From: DATCDR01 sp036510575
Lineage (GTDB): Bacteria; Actinomycetota; Acidimicrobiia; Acidimicrobiales; Bog-793
Reading direction: 5' to 3'
DNA length: 13,414 nucleotides
Assembly: GCA_036510575.1 (NCBI GenBank)
Contig: DATCDR010000249.1
Span: forward strand, 1 to 13,414
The position numbers were made by a program, and so were the translations under genes. Shown piece after piece: positions 1 to 6,854 of this stretch. Under the pieces are notes generated by a model. It made no database searches, had not been told where the DNA came from, and worked only from the letters and a program-made list of their open reading frames with translations. The first letter of the stretch is position 1. Each line of letters opens with the position of its first letter.

Positions 1-125
1 TCCCTCCGAAGAGGCTTTTGACACCCCGCTCGGCCCGTCGCCTCTCGGCGGCGAACTGGGGTCTGCTACTGGGCTCTCCGGCGATTACCCAGGTGGGACT
101 TGCACCCACTGGTCTGGTCCAGCTT
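1..125 (-). ncRNA. Possible structured RNA or group II intron-like remnant
   Basis: No coding frame is convincing here, but small hairpins follow one another closely. Read on the minus strand, GTGGG/CCCAC (93-109) encloses the loop TGCAAGT, and CTGGG/CCCAG (69-92) encloses 14 nt. A GTTCGCC/GGCGAC stem with one bulge lies near 37-56. CCTC-TTCG-GAGG (3-14) has a UUCG tetraloop, which only the minus strand provides. The string GGGTGCAAGTCCC resembles sequences I associate with domain I of bacterial group II introns. I cannot find a GTGYG intron 5' end, a domain V or a reverse transcriptase, so an intron assignment is only a guess. The element may continue past the left edge of the window. A truncated insertion-sequence end or an unrelated structured RNA is equally possible. 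Confidence 0.3.
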
Positions 126-174
126 TCAGGACGCAACATGGCCGCCAGCCTAATGGGGATCGACCATTTCACCT

Positions 175-212
175 TTTGAATAGGCGCGGCCGCTTTGAAT
201 AGGTGCGGCCGC
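175..212. repeat. 19-bp tandem repeat, two copies
   Basis: TTTGAATAGGCGCGGCCGC (175-193) is followed directly by TTTGAATAGGTGCGGCCGC (194-212), with a single C/T difference. Each copy ends in the 8-bp palindrome GCGGCCGC. The repeat lies about 30 bp beyond the gatB stop codon and next to the hairpin-rich stretch. It could be a slippage duplication, a pair of protein-binding sites, or the scar of a mobile-element insertion. It shows no features of a terminator, such as a stem followed by a T-run. Confidence 0.85.
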
Positions 213-243
213 TCAACGGGGCCACCGCTCGTTATCCGAGGTG

Positions 244-1716
244 TTAGTTCGAGTTACCGCTTTGTCGACTCTTTCGAGCCGAAAGCGCCTCGGCTACGAC
301 CTTCCCGTTTGCCCGACCCTGGGTAGCACGCATCACCTGGCCCAAGAAGAACTGCGTGACCTTTTCATCGCCGGCGAGAAATCGATCCCACTCACTTTGG
401 TGCTCGGCAATGATGCCGTCAAGCACTTCGTCGATCGCGCCCGTTGCAAGTGCCTCGTAGCCGAGCGACTTCGCGATCTCTGCTGGCTCCCCGCCGTGGG
501 AGAGCATCTCGGCAAGGACAGCCTTGGCCTGCGTCGCTGTCAGCGATCCGGCACTCTCGAGCTTGATCAGCGAAGCAAAGGAGTGTGCATCGAGCGCAGC
601 TGCTGCTTCTGGCTCTGCGGCGGCCTCATTCGCCGCCCTCGTCAGGGCCAGCCGGAAGTCCGCGCCATCGGCGTGGGCCTCGAGCACGAGCGCATCGAGA
701 CCGAGCTCGACGACGGTCGCGATCGGCTCAGTGGGAACGGCCCCGTCGGTCGCGAGCTGAGCAAGGCGGCGGCGGCGCTCGGCAGGCAGCACACCGAGAG
801 CAGCGCGCACGGATTCGACGAGCTCTGGACTCGGTACGAGCGGAACGAGGTCGGGCTCTGGAAAGTAGCGATAGTCGTTCGCCTCCTCCTTCGAGCGCAT
901 CGAGGAGGTGCGGCCCTCGTGCTCGTTCCAGTGACGGGTCTCCTGCACGACCTTCTCACCGCCATCTACGAGGGCGACCTGGCGCCTCGCCTCGTAGTCG
1001 ATTGCCCGCCCGAGCGACCTGAGCGAGTTGAGGTTCTTGACCTCACAGCGGGTGCCAAGCGTCGTAGATCCGACCTCGCGCACCGAGACGTTCGCATCGA
1101 CTCGAAGCGAACCCTCCTCCATCCTGCCGTCGGATGCTCCAGAAGCGACGAGCACGCCGCGAAGCTCGAGAACGTAGGCCCGTGCCTGGTCGGCTGAGGT
1201 GATGTCGGGCCTGCTCACGATCTCGACGAGCGGTACGCCTGCTCGGTTGTAGTCCACGAGCGAGTAGTCCGCGCCTTGGATCCGGCCACCTCCACCGATG
1301 TGGGTGGACTTACCAGTGTCCTCTTCCATATGCGCCCGCTCGATCCCGACGCTCGACCCGTCAGGAAGCTCGAGAAAGCCGTTCGAGTTGATCGGCTCGT
1401 CGTACTGCGAGATCTGGTAGTCCTTCGTCTGGTCGGGATAGAAGTAGTTCTTGCGGTGGAAGATCGACGGATTGACGGTGCAGTTGAGTGCGAGACCGAT
1501 CCTCATCGCGTACTCGACCGCTCGCTCATTCAACACCGGGAGCGAGCCCGGGAGCCCCATGCAGACCGGGCAGATGTTGGTGTTCGGGAGCGAGCCGAAG
1601 TGGTTCGCACAGCCGCAAAAGAGCTTCGTCTCAGTGGCGAGCTCGCAGTGGACCTCGAGGCCGACGACGATCTCATACTGCTTCCCGGAAGCCCCGACGA
1701 GATCGGTCGCGCTCAT
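244..1716 (-). CDS. gatB: Aspartyl/glutamyl-tRNA(Asn/Gln) amidotransferase subunit B
   Basis: GatB binds the mischarged Glu-tRNA(Gln) or Asp-tRNA(Asn), phosphorylates the side-chain carboxylate with ATP and finishes amide transfer using ammonia channelled from GatA. The 490-residue length is normal for the family. The cradle domain opens with GLEVHCEL (19-26), followed by the zinc cysteines C34, C36, C49 and C52 in the C-x-C...CPVC pattern around PNTNICPVCMGLPG. The C-terminal 150 residues or so match the YqeY-like tRNA-binding tail, ending in GQVMRATQGRANGK. The ATG start overlaps the gatA TGA as ATGA (1713-1716), so the two genes are probably translationally coupled. It is the last gene of the esterase-gatC-gatA-gatB operon. 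No terminator stem with a T-run is visible downstream. The long plus-strand frame over it is a high-G+C shadow. Confidence 0.97.
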   Translation of the reverse strand: MSATDLVGASGKQYEIVVGLEVHCELATETKLFCGCANHFGSLPNTNICPVCMGLPGSLPVLNERAVEYAMRIGLALNCTVNPSIFHRKNYFYPDQTKDYQISQYDEPINSNGFLELPDGSSVGIERAHMEEDTGKSTHIGGGGRIQGADYSLVDYNRAGVPLVEIVSRPDITSADQARAYVLELRGVLVASGASDGRMEEGSLRVDANVSVREVGSTTLGTRCEVKNLNSLRSLGRAIDYEARRQVALVDGGEKVVQETRHWNEHEGRTSSMRSKEEANDYRYFPEPDLVPLVPSPELVESVRAALGVLPAERRRRLAQLATDGAVPTEPIATVVELGLDALVLEAHADGADFRLALTRAANEAAAEPEAAAALDAHSFASLIKLESAGSLTATQAKAVLAEMLSHGGEPAEIAKSLGYEALATGAIDEVLDGIIAEHQSEWDRFLAGDEKVTQFFLGQVMRATQGRANGKVVAEALSARKSRQSGNSN

Positions 1717-3170
1717 CTGGCCACGCTCTCTGGCAGGCCGATCGGCGCTCCCACACCTATCGGCGCTGCGGACTCGAGTACCGCCGCGACCCGGAACATG
1801 ACCACCTCGCGAAGGGCCGGAGCGAGAATCTGGACCCCTACAGGAAGCTGATCCTCGCCGAGCGCGAAGGGGACCGACATCGCTGGATGACCCGCCAGAT
1901 TCGACGGGATCGTGTACAGGTCTGACAGGTACATCGCTAGCGGATCGGACTTCTCGCCGAAGCGGAATGCGACACCTGGCGTTGTCGGTCCTATGAGCAC
2001 ATCGAAGTCCGAATAGGCGCGGGCGAAAGCCTCGCTGATCAACGTACGAACGCGCTGGGCCTGCGCGTAGTAGGCGTCGTAGTAGCCGGCCGAGAGGGCG
2101 AAAGTCCCGAGCATGATCCGCCGCTTCACTTCGGCGCCGAAGCCCGCGGCGCGGGTCTTCGAGTTCATCTGCTCGACGTCGTCGGCATCGACGCGAAGGC
2201 CGTAGCGAACGCCGTCGTAACGGGAAAGATTCGAGGAGGCTTCCGCAGGCGCTATCACGTAGTACGACGCCAGACCGTCTAGAAGTGCAGGGATAGCGAC
2301 ATGATCGACCAATGCCCCTGCTGCGCTGAGTGCCGACGCGGCATCGCCTACTGCTCGCCTGGTGGCGGTGCTGGCGTCGGTGAGAAAGTCGTCGATGACA
2401 CCGACGCGTAGGCCGGATATCCCCTCTTCAAGCGACTCGACCAGCTTGGGCGCTGGCCGGTCGATCGAGGTCGAGTCCAAACGATCGTGACCGGCCAGCA
2501 CCTCGAGGAGCAATGCGGCGTCAGCGACCGAGACCGCGAACGGGCCGATCTGGTCGAGCGAGCTCGCAAACGCGATCAGGCCGTAACGAGAGACGAGTCC
2601 GTAGGTGGGCTTCACCCCGACCACCCCGCAAAGCGAAGCGGGCTGGCGAATCGAGCCCCCGGTGTCGGAGCCGACCGCCAGGGGGACGAAGCCTGCCGCA
2701 ACCGCAGCAGCTGATCCTCCCGATGAGCCGCCAGGAACCCGATCGAGGGCCCAGGGGTTGCGAGTCGGGCCAAAGGCCGAGTTCTCCGTCGAAGAGCCCA
2801 TTGCAAACTCGTCGAGGTTCGTCTTCCCAACCGCGATCGCCCCCGCCGCGGTTAGTTTGGCGACGACCGTCGCGTTGTACGGCGGTATCCAGCCCGCAAG
2901 TATCTGACTCGAGCACGTCGTTGGAACCCCGATGGTGCAGAGATTGTCCTTCAAGGCGATCGGCACCCCGGCAAGTGACCCGGGATCCTCGCCGCGTGCG
3001 ATTGCGGCGTCGAGCGCATCTGCGCGCTCGAGCGCGGATTCCTCGGTAACGAGCAGAAATGCATGGAGCGCTCCGTCGCCCTCGCGTATCGCGCGAAGCG
3101 CGCCCTCGACGGCGGATCGGGCACTCTGCTCTCCGGCGCGAACAGCAGTCGCGATCTCGATCGCGCTCAC
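1713..3170 (-). CDS. gatA: Aspartyl/glutamyl-tRNA(Asn/Gln) amidotransferase subunit A
   Basis: GatA is the glutaminase subunit: it hydrolyses glutamine and feeds ammonia to GatB. The 485-residue protein has the amidase-signature Ser-cisSer-Lys triad in the expected places. K74 lies in PIALKDN, S149 (cis-Ser) in VPGGSSGGSAAAVAAG, and S173 in SDTGGSIRQPA. Each is offset by five residues from the S. aureus GatA numbering as I recall it. The start is GTG, overlapping the gatC TGA as GTGA (3167-3170), with GAGG four bases upstream as ribosome binding site. The 3' end overlaps gatB by four bases. This is most likely a true GatA and not a free amidase, because it sits between gatC and gatB. Confidence 0.97.
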   Translation of the reverse strand: MSAIEIATAVRAGEQSARSAVEGALRAIREGDGALHAFLLVTEESALERADALDAAIARGEDPGSLAGVPIALKDNLCTIGVPTTCSSQILAGWIPPYNATVVAKLTAAGAIAVGKTNLDEFAMGSSTENSAFGPTRNPWALDRVPGGSSGGSAAAVAAGFVPLAVGSDTGGSIRQPASLCGVVGVKPTYGLVSRYGLIAFASSLDQIGPFAVSVADAALLLEVLAGHDRLDSTSIDRPAPKLVESLEEGISGLRVGVIDDFLTDASTATRRAVGDAASALSAAGALVDHVAIPALLDGLASYYVIAPAEASSNLSRYDGVRYGLRVDADDVEQMNSKTRAAGFGAEVKRRIMLGTFALSAGYYDAYYAQAQRVRTLISEAFARAYSDFDVLIGPTTPGVAFRFGEKSDPLAMYLSDLYTIPSNLAGHPAMSVPFALGEDQLPVGVQILAPALREVVMFRVAAVLESAAPIGVGAPIGLPESVAR

Positions 3171-3469
3171 GGGGCCTCGCCCAGAATGCTCGGCACCTTG
3201 AACTTGCCGTCTTCGGTCGCAGGGGCACTTGCGAGCACGACGTCGCGGTCAAGTGATGGCACGACAACGTCTTCGCGAAGCACATTCGAGAGCTCGAGCG
3301 GATGTGACGTCGGCCGAACGCCCGTCGTGTCGAGGCGGCGAAGTGCCGCCACGTGGTCGATGACCGACGAGAGCTGTGCGGCGAATAGCGTCGTCTCTTC
3401 CTCGGTCAGGTCCAGTCGTGCGAGCTTGGCGACATAGATGACCTCGTCGCGGCCGATGGTCTCGCTCAT
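3167..3469 (-). CDS. gatC: Aspartyl/glutamyl-tRNA(Asn/Gln) amidotransferase subunit C
   Basis: GatC is the small belt subunit that wraps around and stabilises the GatA-GatB interface. The 100-residue length fits the family. The N-terminal pattern VIYVAKLARLDLTEEET, an acidic helix around LSSVIDHVAAL, and the C-terminal LREDVVVPSLDRD and DGKFKVPSIL strings are typical of GatC. The ATG overlaps the stop of the upstream esterase as ATGA (3466-3469). The Shine-Dalgarno-like AAGGTGG lies about 10 bases upstream, inside the esterase gene. Its 3' end overlaps gatA by four bases. Confidence 0.95.
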   Translation of the reverse strand: MSETIGRDEVIYVAKLARLDLTEEETTLFAAQLSSVIDHVAALRRLDTTGVRPTSHPLELSNVLREDVVVPSLDRDVVLASAPATEDGKFKVPSILGEAP

Positions 3470-4212
3470 AGCGGTACAACCACCTTTTTCATGAAATCGA
3501 TCGTCTCACTCGCGATGAGCTCAGCGTCGTAGTCGAGCGTCGCGACGTGGTGGCTCTGCTCGAGCATGATCCTCGTGACTGACGCTCCCAACGCCCCCTC
3601 GAGAAAGTCCCCGGTGCTCGGCGGGACCACGTGGTCGATCCTGCTCGTAAACAGCAACACCGGCGAGGTGATCTGGGCCAGACGGCCGCCGAGCTCGGCA
3701 ACACCCTCCATCGTCGAGAGCAGCGGCGCAATCGGTGTCTCGTTGTAGCCGCCCTCGTAGTTCCCGGGCTTGGCAACGTCGCTCCCGATTGAGGGGAACG
3801 AAAAGCTCCCTCCAGCATGCGCAGCACGCAGCAGGTCCAAAAAGCTCGGGGCTGGCGGTTCGGCGAGCGGGTTGATCAACACGACGCCTGCCAGCTCGGG
3901 GTGTCGTGTGGCCAGATCAAGCGCCAGCGCTCCGCCCATCGAGAGACCGACGACCACGATCGCCGTCGTGCGCCTCGCCAGCAGCTTGTAGGCGTCTTCG
4001 ACCGCGTTGACGAAGTCGGAGAAGCTCTTCGTAGCGAGATCACCAGGCGTCGTCGCATGGCCTGGAAGGAGCGGCAGCTCAACGGCGAAGCCCGCAAGTG
4101 CGATCGCATCGGCGAGGGATCGCATCGAAGAAGGCGTGCCGGTGAACCCGTGCAGCACAAGTGCGCCTGTCGGTCCACCTGGCGCGGAGAAGGTATCTCG
4201 CCGATCTGGCAT
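3466..4212 (-). CDS. Alpha/beta-hydrolase carboxylesterase (Est30/monoacylglycerol lipase type)
   Basis: This is a 248-residue single-domain alpha/beta hydrolase, probably cytoplasmic since no signal peptide is seen. The oxyanion-hole motif HGFTGTP is at 21-27. The nucleophile elbow GLSMGG places the catalytic Ser at 91. The acid is probably D193 (SRIDHVVPP) and the base H222 (SHHVATLDYD). This layout and length closely match Geobacillus Est30 carboxylesterase, which acts on short and medium acyl esters and monoglycerides. The natural substrate here is unknown. It is the first gene of the gatCAB operon and overlaps gatC by four bases, so it is likely co-transcribed and coupled to it, although no functional link with tRNA amidation is known. 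The Shine-Dalgarno signal before its ATG is weak. Confidence 0.88.
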   Translation of the reverse strand: MPDRRDTFSAPGGPTGALVLHGFTGTPSSMRSLADAIALAGFAVELPLLPGHATTPGDLATKSFSDFVNAVEDAYKLLARRTTAIVVVGLSMGGALALDLATRHPELAGVVLINPLAEPPAPSFLDLLRAAHAGGSFSFPSIGSDVAKPGNYEGGYNETPIAPLLSTMEGVAELGGRLAQITSPVLLFTSRIDHVVPPSTGDFLEGALGASVTRIMLEQSHHVATLDYDAELIASETIDFMKKVVVPL

Positions 4213-4334
4213 TCCACGATGCTAGCTGTGCTCCATCGCGCCATCAGGCGGCGCGAAGCGCATGCACTTAGGTACGCTTCGCCCATTCGCCCTGCGCACA
4301 CGCCTGTATGGGCCCTACTAACGGAGGCCATCTG
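4213..4334. promoter_or_regulatory. Divergent promoter region with an 8-bp dyad
   Basis: This 122-bp gap separates the esterase-gatCAB operon (minus) from the SCP2 gene (plus), so it should hold promoters for both. It contains the perfect inverted repeat GCGAAGCG (4253-4260), 14 bases, CGCTTCGC (4275-4282). Its centre-to-centre spacing of 22 bp is about two helical turns, which would suit a dimeric regulator. No T-run follows, so it is not a canonical terminator. I could not assign convincing -35/-10 hexamers on either strand. Confidence 0.5.
4323..4327 (+). promoter_or_regulatory. Ribosome binding site of the SCP2 gene
   Basis: GGAGG lies seven bases before the ATG at 4335. It decides the start: the in-frame ATG nine codons upstream (4308) would place this Shine-Dalgarno inside the gene and would add residues not seen in the domain family. 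Confidence 0.8.
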
Positions 4335-4745
4335 ATGGCGACTTACGCGTTCCTTAGTCCCGAGTGGATCGGGGCCGCGCGTGCGCTCCGGTCGGAGTTC
4401 GCGACCGACGCCGAGATACCTGCTTCGACGATGCGGATGAACCTCACCGTTGAGGAAGTCCCCTACGGCGAAGGAGTCGTGGAGGCCCACGTCGACACCA
4501 CCGCAGGGCTCGTCGAGATCGAGCTCGGCCACATCGACCCAGCCGACGTGAAGGTCACGCTCGACTTCGACACCGCACGTGCGGTGCTCATCGACAACAA
4601 CGCGGAGATCGCGATGGCTGCCTTCATGGCGGGCAAGGTCCGCGTCGAGGGCGACATGACCAAGCTCCTCGCATACCAGTCGATGCCAGCAACCAAGGCC
4701 CAGCTCGAGGTCACCGCCGCGCTGCGGGAGATCACCAGTTCCTAA
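4335..4745 (+). CDS. SCP2 sterol-binding domain protein
   Basis: This is a 136-residue single-domain protein of the SCP2/sterol-carrier family, whose members bind lipids or acyl-CoAs in a hydrophobic tunnel. It begins FLSPEWIGAARAL. A beta-sheet core follows, with VEEVPYGEGVVEAHVDTT and KVTLDFDTARAVL. It ends with the hallmark AAFMAGKVRVEGDMTKLL (about 95-112). There is no signal peptide or membrane segment. The ATG at 4335 is preceded by a strong GGAGG. It is the only plus-strand gene between two minus-strand operons: divergent from the esterase-gat operon and convergent with ligA, with only 12 bp between the two stop codons. In actinobacteria such small SCP2 proteins often accompany lipid or acyl-CoA metabolism. 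The ligand is unknown, and a link with the divergent esterase is only inferred. Confidence 0.85.
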   Translation: MATYAFLSPEWIGAARALRSEFATDAEIPASTMRMNLTVEEVPYGEGVVEAHVDTTAGLVEIELGHIDPADVKVTLDFDTARAVLIDNNAEIAMAAFMAGKVRVEGDMTKLLAYQSMPATKAQLEVTAALREITSS

Positions 4746-4757
4746 GGGCTCAAGGCG

Positions 4758-6854
4758 CTAGCTCGGGAGCTCGCCAGCTTCGAGCAGCTTCTCGAAGCCC
4801 TCCTCGTCAAGAATCGGGATGTTGAGCTCGGTTGCCTTCGTGAGCTTCGACGCTCCTGGGTCGGCGCCGACCACCACGGCGAAGGTGCTCTTCGACACTG
4901 AGCCGGGCGACTTCCCGCCACGCTCGAGAATCGCCGCCTCGGCACTCTCTCGAGTGAAGCCGGTGAGCGTCCCGGTCACCACCACGGATTTACCGACGAG
5001 AACAAGTGCCTGAAAGCCACCCTCGCCTGCTCGTGGGTGCAACGAGGCGAAACTCACCCCTGCCGCTTTTAGGTCGGCGACGAGGGCACGGTTTCCCTCC
5101 GTAGCGAAGAACGCGGTAAGGCTCTCCGCGATCACCGAACCCACTCCCTCAATTGCTGCGAGATGGGCCGGTGACGCCGACGCGAGATCATCGAGCGAGG
5201 TGAACGCCGCACTGAGCGCGCCCGCCACGGTCGGACCTACGTGACGGATGGAGAGGGCGATGAGCAGACGCTGCAGCCCTTGGGACTTCGAACGGTCGAT
5301 CGCCGCGAGGAGATTGCCTGCCGAGATCTTGCCGAAGCCCTCCATCCCAGCGATTGCTGCCTCATCGAGGCGGTAGAGGTCGACGACCTCGCGGATCATT
5401 CCCGCCTTCACGAACAGCTCGACCCGACTCTCGCCGAGTCCTTCGATATCCATGGCTGCGCGCGAGGAAAAGTGGGCGATACGTTGCACCCGCTGCGCAG
5501 GGCACTCCGCGTTCACGCAGTAGGTATCGCTCTCGCCGTCTAGCCGGACGAGCCCCTCGCCACATGACGGGCACGTCTTTGGAAACTCCCAGGGCACCGA
5601 AGATGCAGGGCGGGCCGCAAGAACCGGGGCGACCACCTCAGGGATCACGTCGCCCGCCTTGTGGACGAGCACAGTGTCGCCAGGTCGAAGGTCCTTTGCT
5701 CGAACCTGGTCCTCGTTGTGCAGACTCGCCAGGCTGACCGTCGATCCGGCGATGACGACTGGCGTCAGCTGTGCGAACGGGGTCGCTCTCCCCGTTCGGC
5801 CGATCGAGACCATGATGTCTTCGAGCAGCGTGGTGCGCTCCTCGGGTGGGAACTTGTAGGCGATCGCCCAACGAGGGGCGTGGCTCGTCTGGCCGAGGCG
5901 CTCCTGGAGGGCCACCCCATCGACCTTAATGACAACGCCGTCGATCTCGTAGTCGAGCTCGTGGCGTCGATACTCGGTCTCTGCACAGAACCGGACAAGC
6001 GACGCGATCTCGTGTGCACGACGGATCTCGGGGTTGACGACGAAACCGGCCTCTGCCATGAATGCCAGTCGGGCAGCCTGGGTGCCAAGCGAGTCGAGCA
6101 ACTCCGCCGACGTCGACTCGAGCTGGCCTACCTGGTAAGCGAAGAACTGCAGTGGGCGAGAGGCCGTGACGCCTGGATCCTTCTGGCGGAGCGAACCGGC
6201 TGCGGAGTTCCGGGGGTTGGCGAACAGACGAAGGCCCGCCGCTTCTTGAACTCGGTTCAGCTCATTGAAGGCCGCGATCGGCAGATAACATTCGCCACGC
6301 ACCTCGAGCACCTCAGGCATTCGCCCATCGGCGAGGGAGAGACGCGTCGGCACGGACTTGATCGTCTGCACGTTCGCCGTGACGTCCTCACCAACTGCTC
6401 CGTCACCTCGCGTTGCTGCGGTGACGAGCTCGCCGTCGCGATAGACGAGCGCGAGCGCGAGGCCGTCGATCTTCGGCTCACAGACGTAGGCGATCGTCGA
6501 CTGGCTCCCCGCCCCGGTGGCCACCTGGCGCTCCACCCGTTCCGCCCAGGCACCGAGTTCTTCTGCAGAGAACACGTTGTCGAGGCTCATCATCCGAAGC
6601 GAATGGACCACCTGGTCGAAGCCTGAGGCGGGAGGAGCTCCGACAACCGCGCTCGGTGACGACGCCACGACGAGCTCGGGGTGGGCCTTTTCGAGCTCGT
6701 GTAACTGTGCGATCAAGACGTCGTATTCGGCGTCGGCGATCTCGGGGTCGTCGTCTTGGTGGTAGCGACGTGCGTGGTACTCGATCAGGTCCCGGAGGGC
6801 CGAAATGGCCGCAGCGGGGTCGTCATCGCCCGACGAAGCGGCGGTGACGCTCAT
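4758..6854 (-). CDS. ligA: NAD(+)-dependent DNA ligase
   Basis: LigA seals nicks in duplex DNA with NAD+ as AMP donor and is essential for Okazaki-fragment joining and repair. From the ATG at 6854 the product has 698 residues with the full domain set. Domain Ia is at the N-terminus (YHARRYHQDDDPEIADAEYD). The adenylation motif EPKIDGLALAL has catalytic K128. An OB fold follows, then a four-cysteine zinc finger (C428, C431, C446, C451), helix-hairpin-helix repeats (about 465-600) and a C-terminal BRCT domain (about 615-693). I chose 6854 over an in-frame start 14 codons upstream because it forms an ATGA overlap (6851-6854) with the mnmA stop and because the extra residues (MVPRRRGVRLGCGA) lie inside mnmA and look unlike ligase. 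It is the last gene of its cluster. Confidence 0.97.
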   Translation of the reverse strand: MSVTAASSGDDDPAAAISALRDLIEYHARRYHQDDDPEIADAEYDVLIAQLHELEKAHPELVVASSPSAVVGAPPASGFDQVVHSLRMMSLDNVFSAEELGAWAERVERQVATGAGSQSTIAYVCEPKIDGLALALVYRDGELVTAATRGDGAVGEDVTANVQTIKSVPTRLSLADGRMPEVLEVRGECYLPIAAFNELNRVQEAAGLRLFANPRNSAAGSLRQKDPGVTASRPLQFFAYQVGQLESTSAELLDSLGTQAARLAFMAEAGFVVNPEIRRAHEIASLVRFCAETEYRRHELDYEIDGVVIKVDGVALQERLGQTSHAPRWAIAYKFPPEERTTLLEDIMVSIGRTGRATPFAQLTPVVIAGSTVSLASLHNEDQVRAKDLRPGDTVLVHKAGDVIPEVVAPVLAARPASSVPWEFPKTCPSCGEGLVRLDGESDTYCVNAECPAQRVQRIAHFSSRAAMDIEGLGESRVELFVKAGMIREVVDLYRLDEAAIAGMEGFGKISAGNLLAAIDRSKSQGLQRLLIALSIRHVGPTVAGALSAAFTSLDDLASASPAHLAAIEGVGSVIAESLTAFFATEGNRALVADLKAAGVSFASLHPRAGEGGFQALVLVGKSVVVTGTLTGFTRESAEAAILERGGKSPGSVSKSTFAVVVGADPGASKLTKATELNIPILDEEGFEKLLEAGELPS

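Noticed and set aside
50..125. Cobalamin riboswitch, considered because of GGTG-AA-TCC-like spacing on the minus strand
   Set aside because: The conserved core that should follow (CCCGCCACTGT and the AGCCAGGAGACCTGCC box) is absent, and the element lies downstream of gatB.
241..1197. 318-codon plus-strand open frame
   Set aside because: It lies wholly antisense to gatB, a clear full-length gene. Its composition is Arg/Leu-rich with no domain signal, as expected of a G+C-rich shadow frame.
4253..4282. Rho-independent terminator from the GCGAAGCG dyad
   Set aside because: The loop is 14 bases, no T-run follows on either strand, and the flanking genes diverge from it, so a terminator would serve no gene.
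5661..6626. 321-codon plus-strand open frame
   Set aside because: It is antisense to the conserved adenylation and OB domains of ligA, with no recognisable motif or ribosome binding site.
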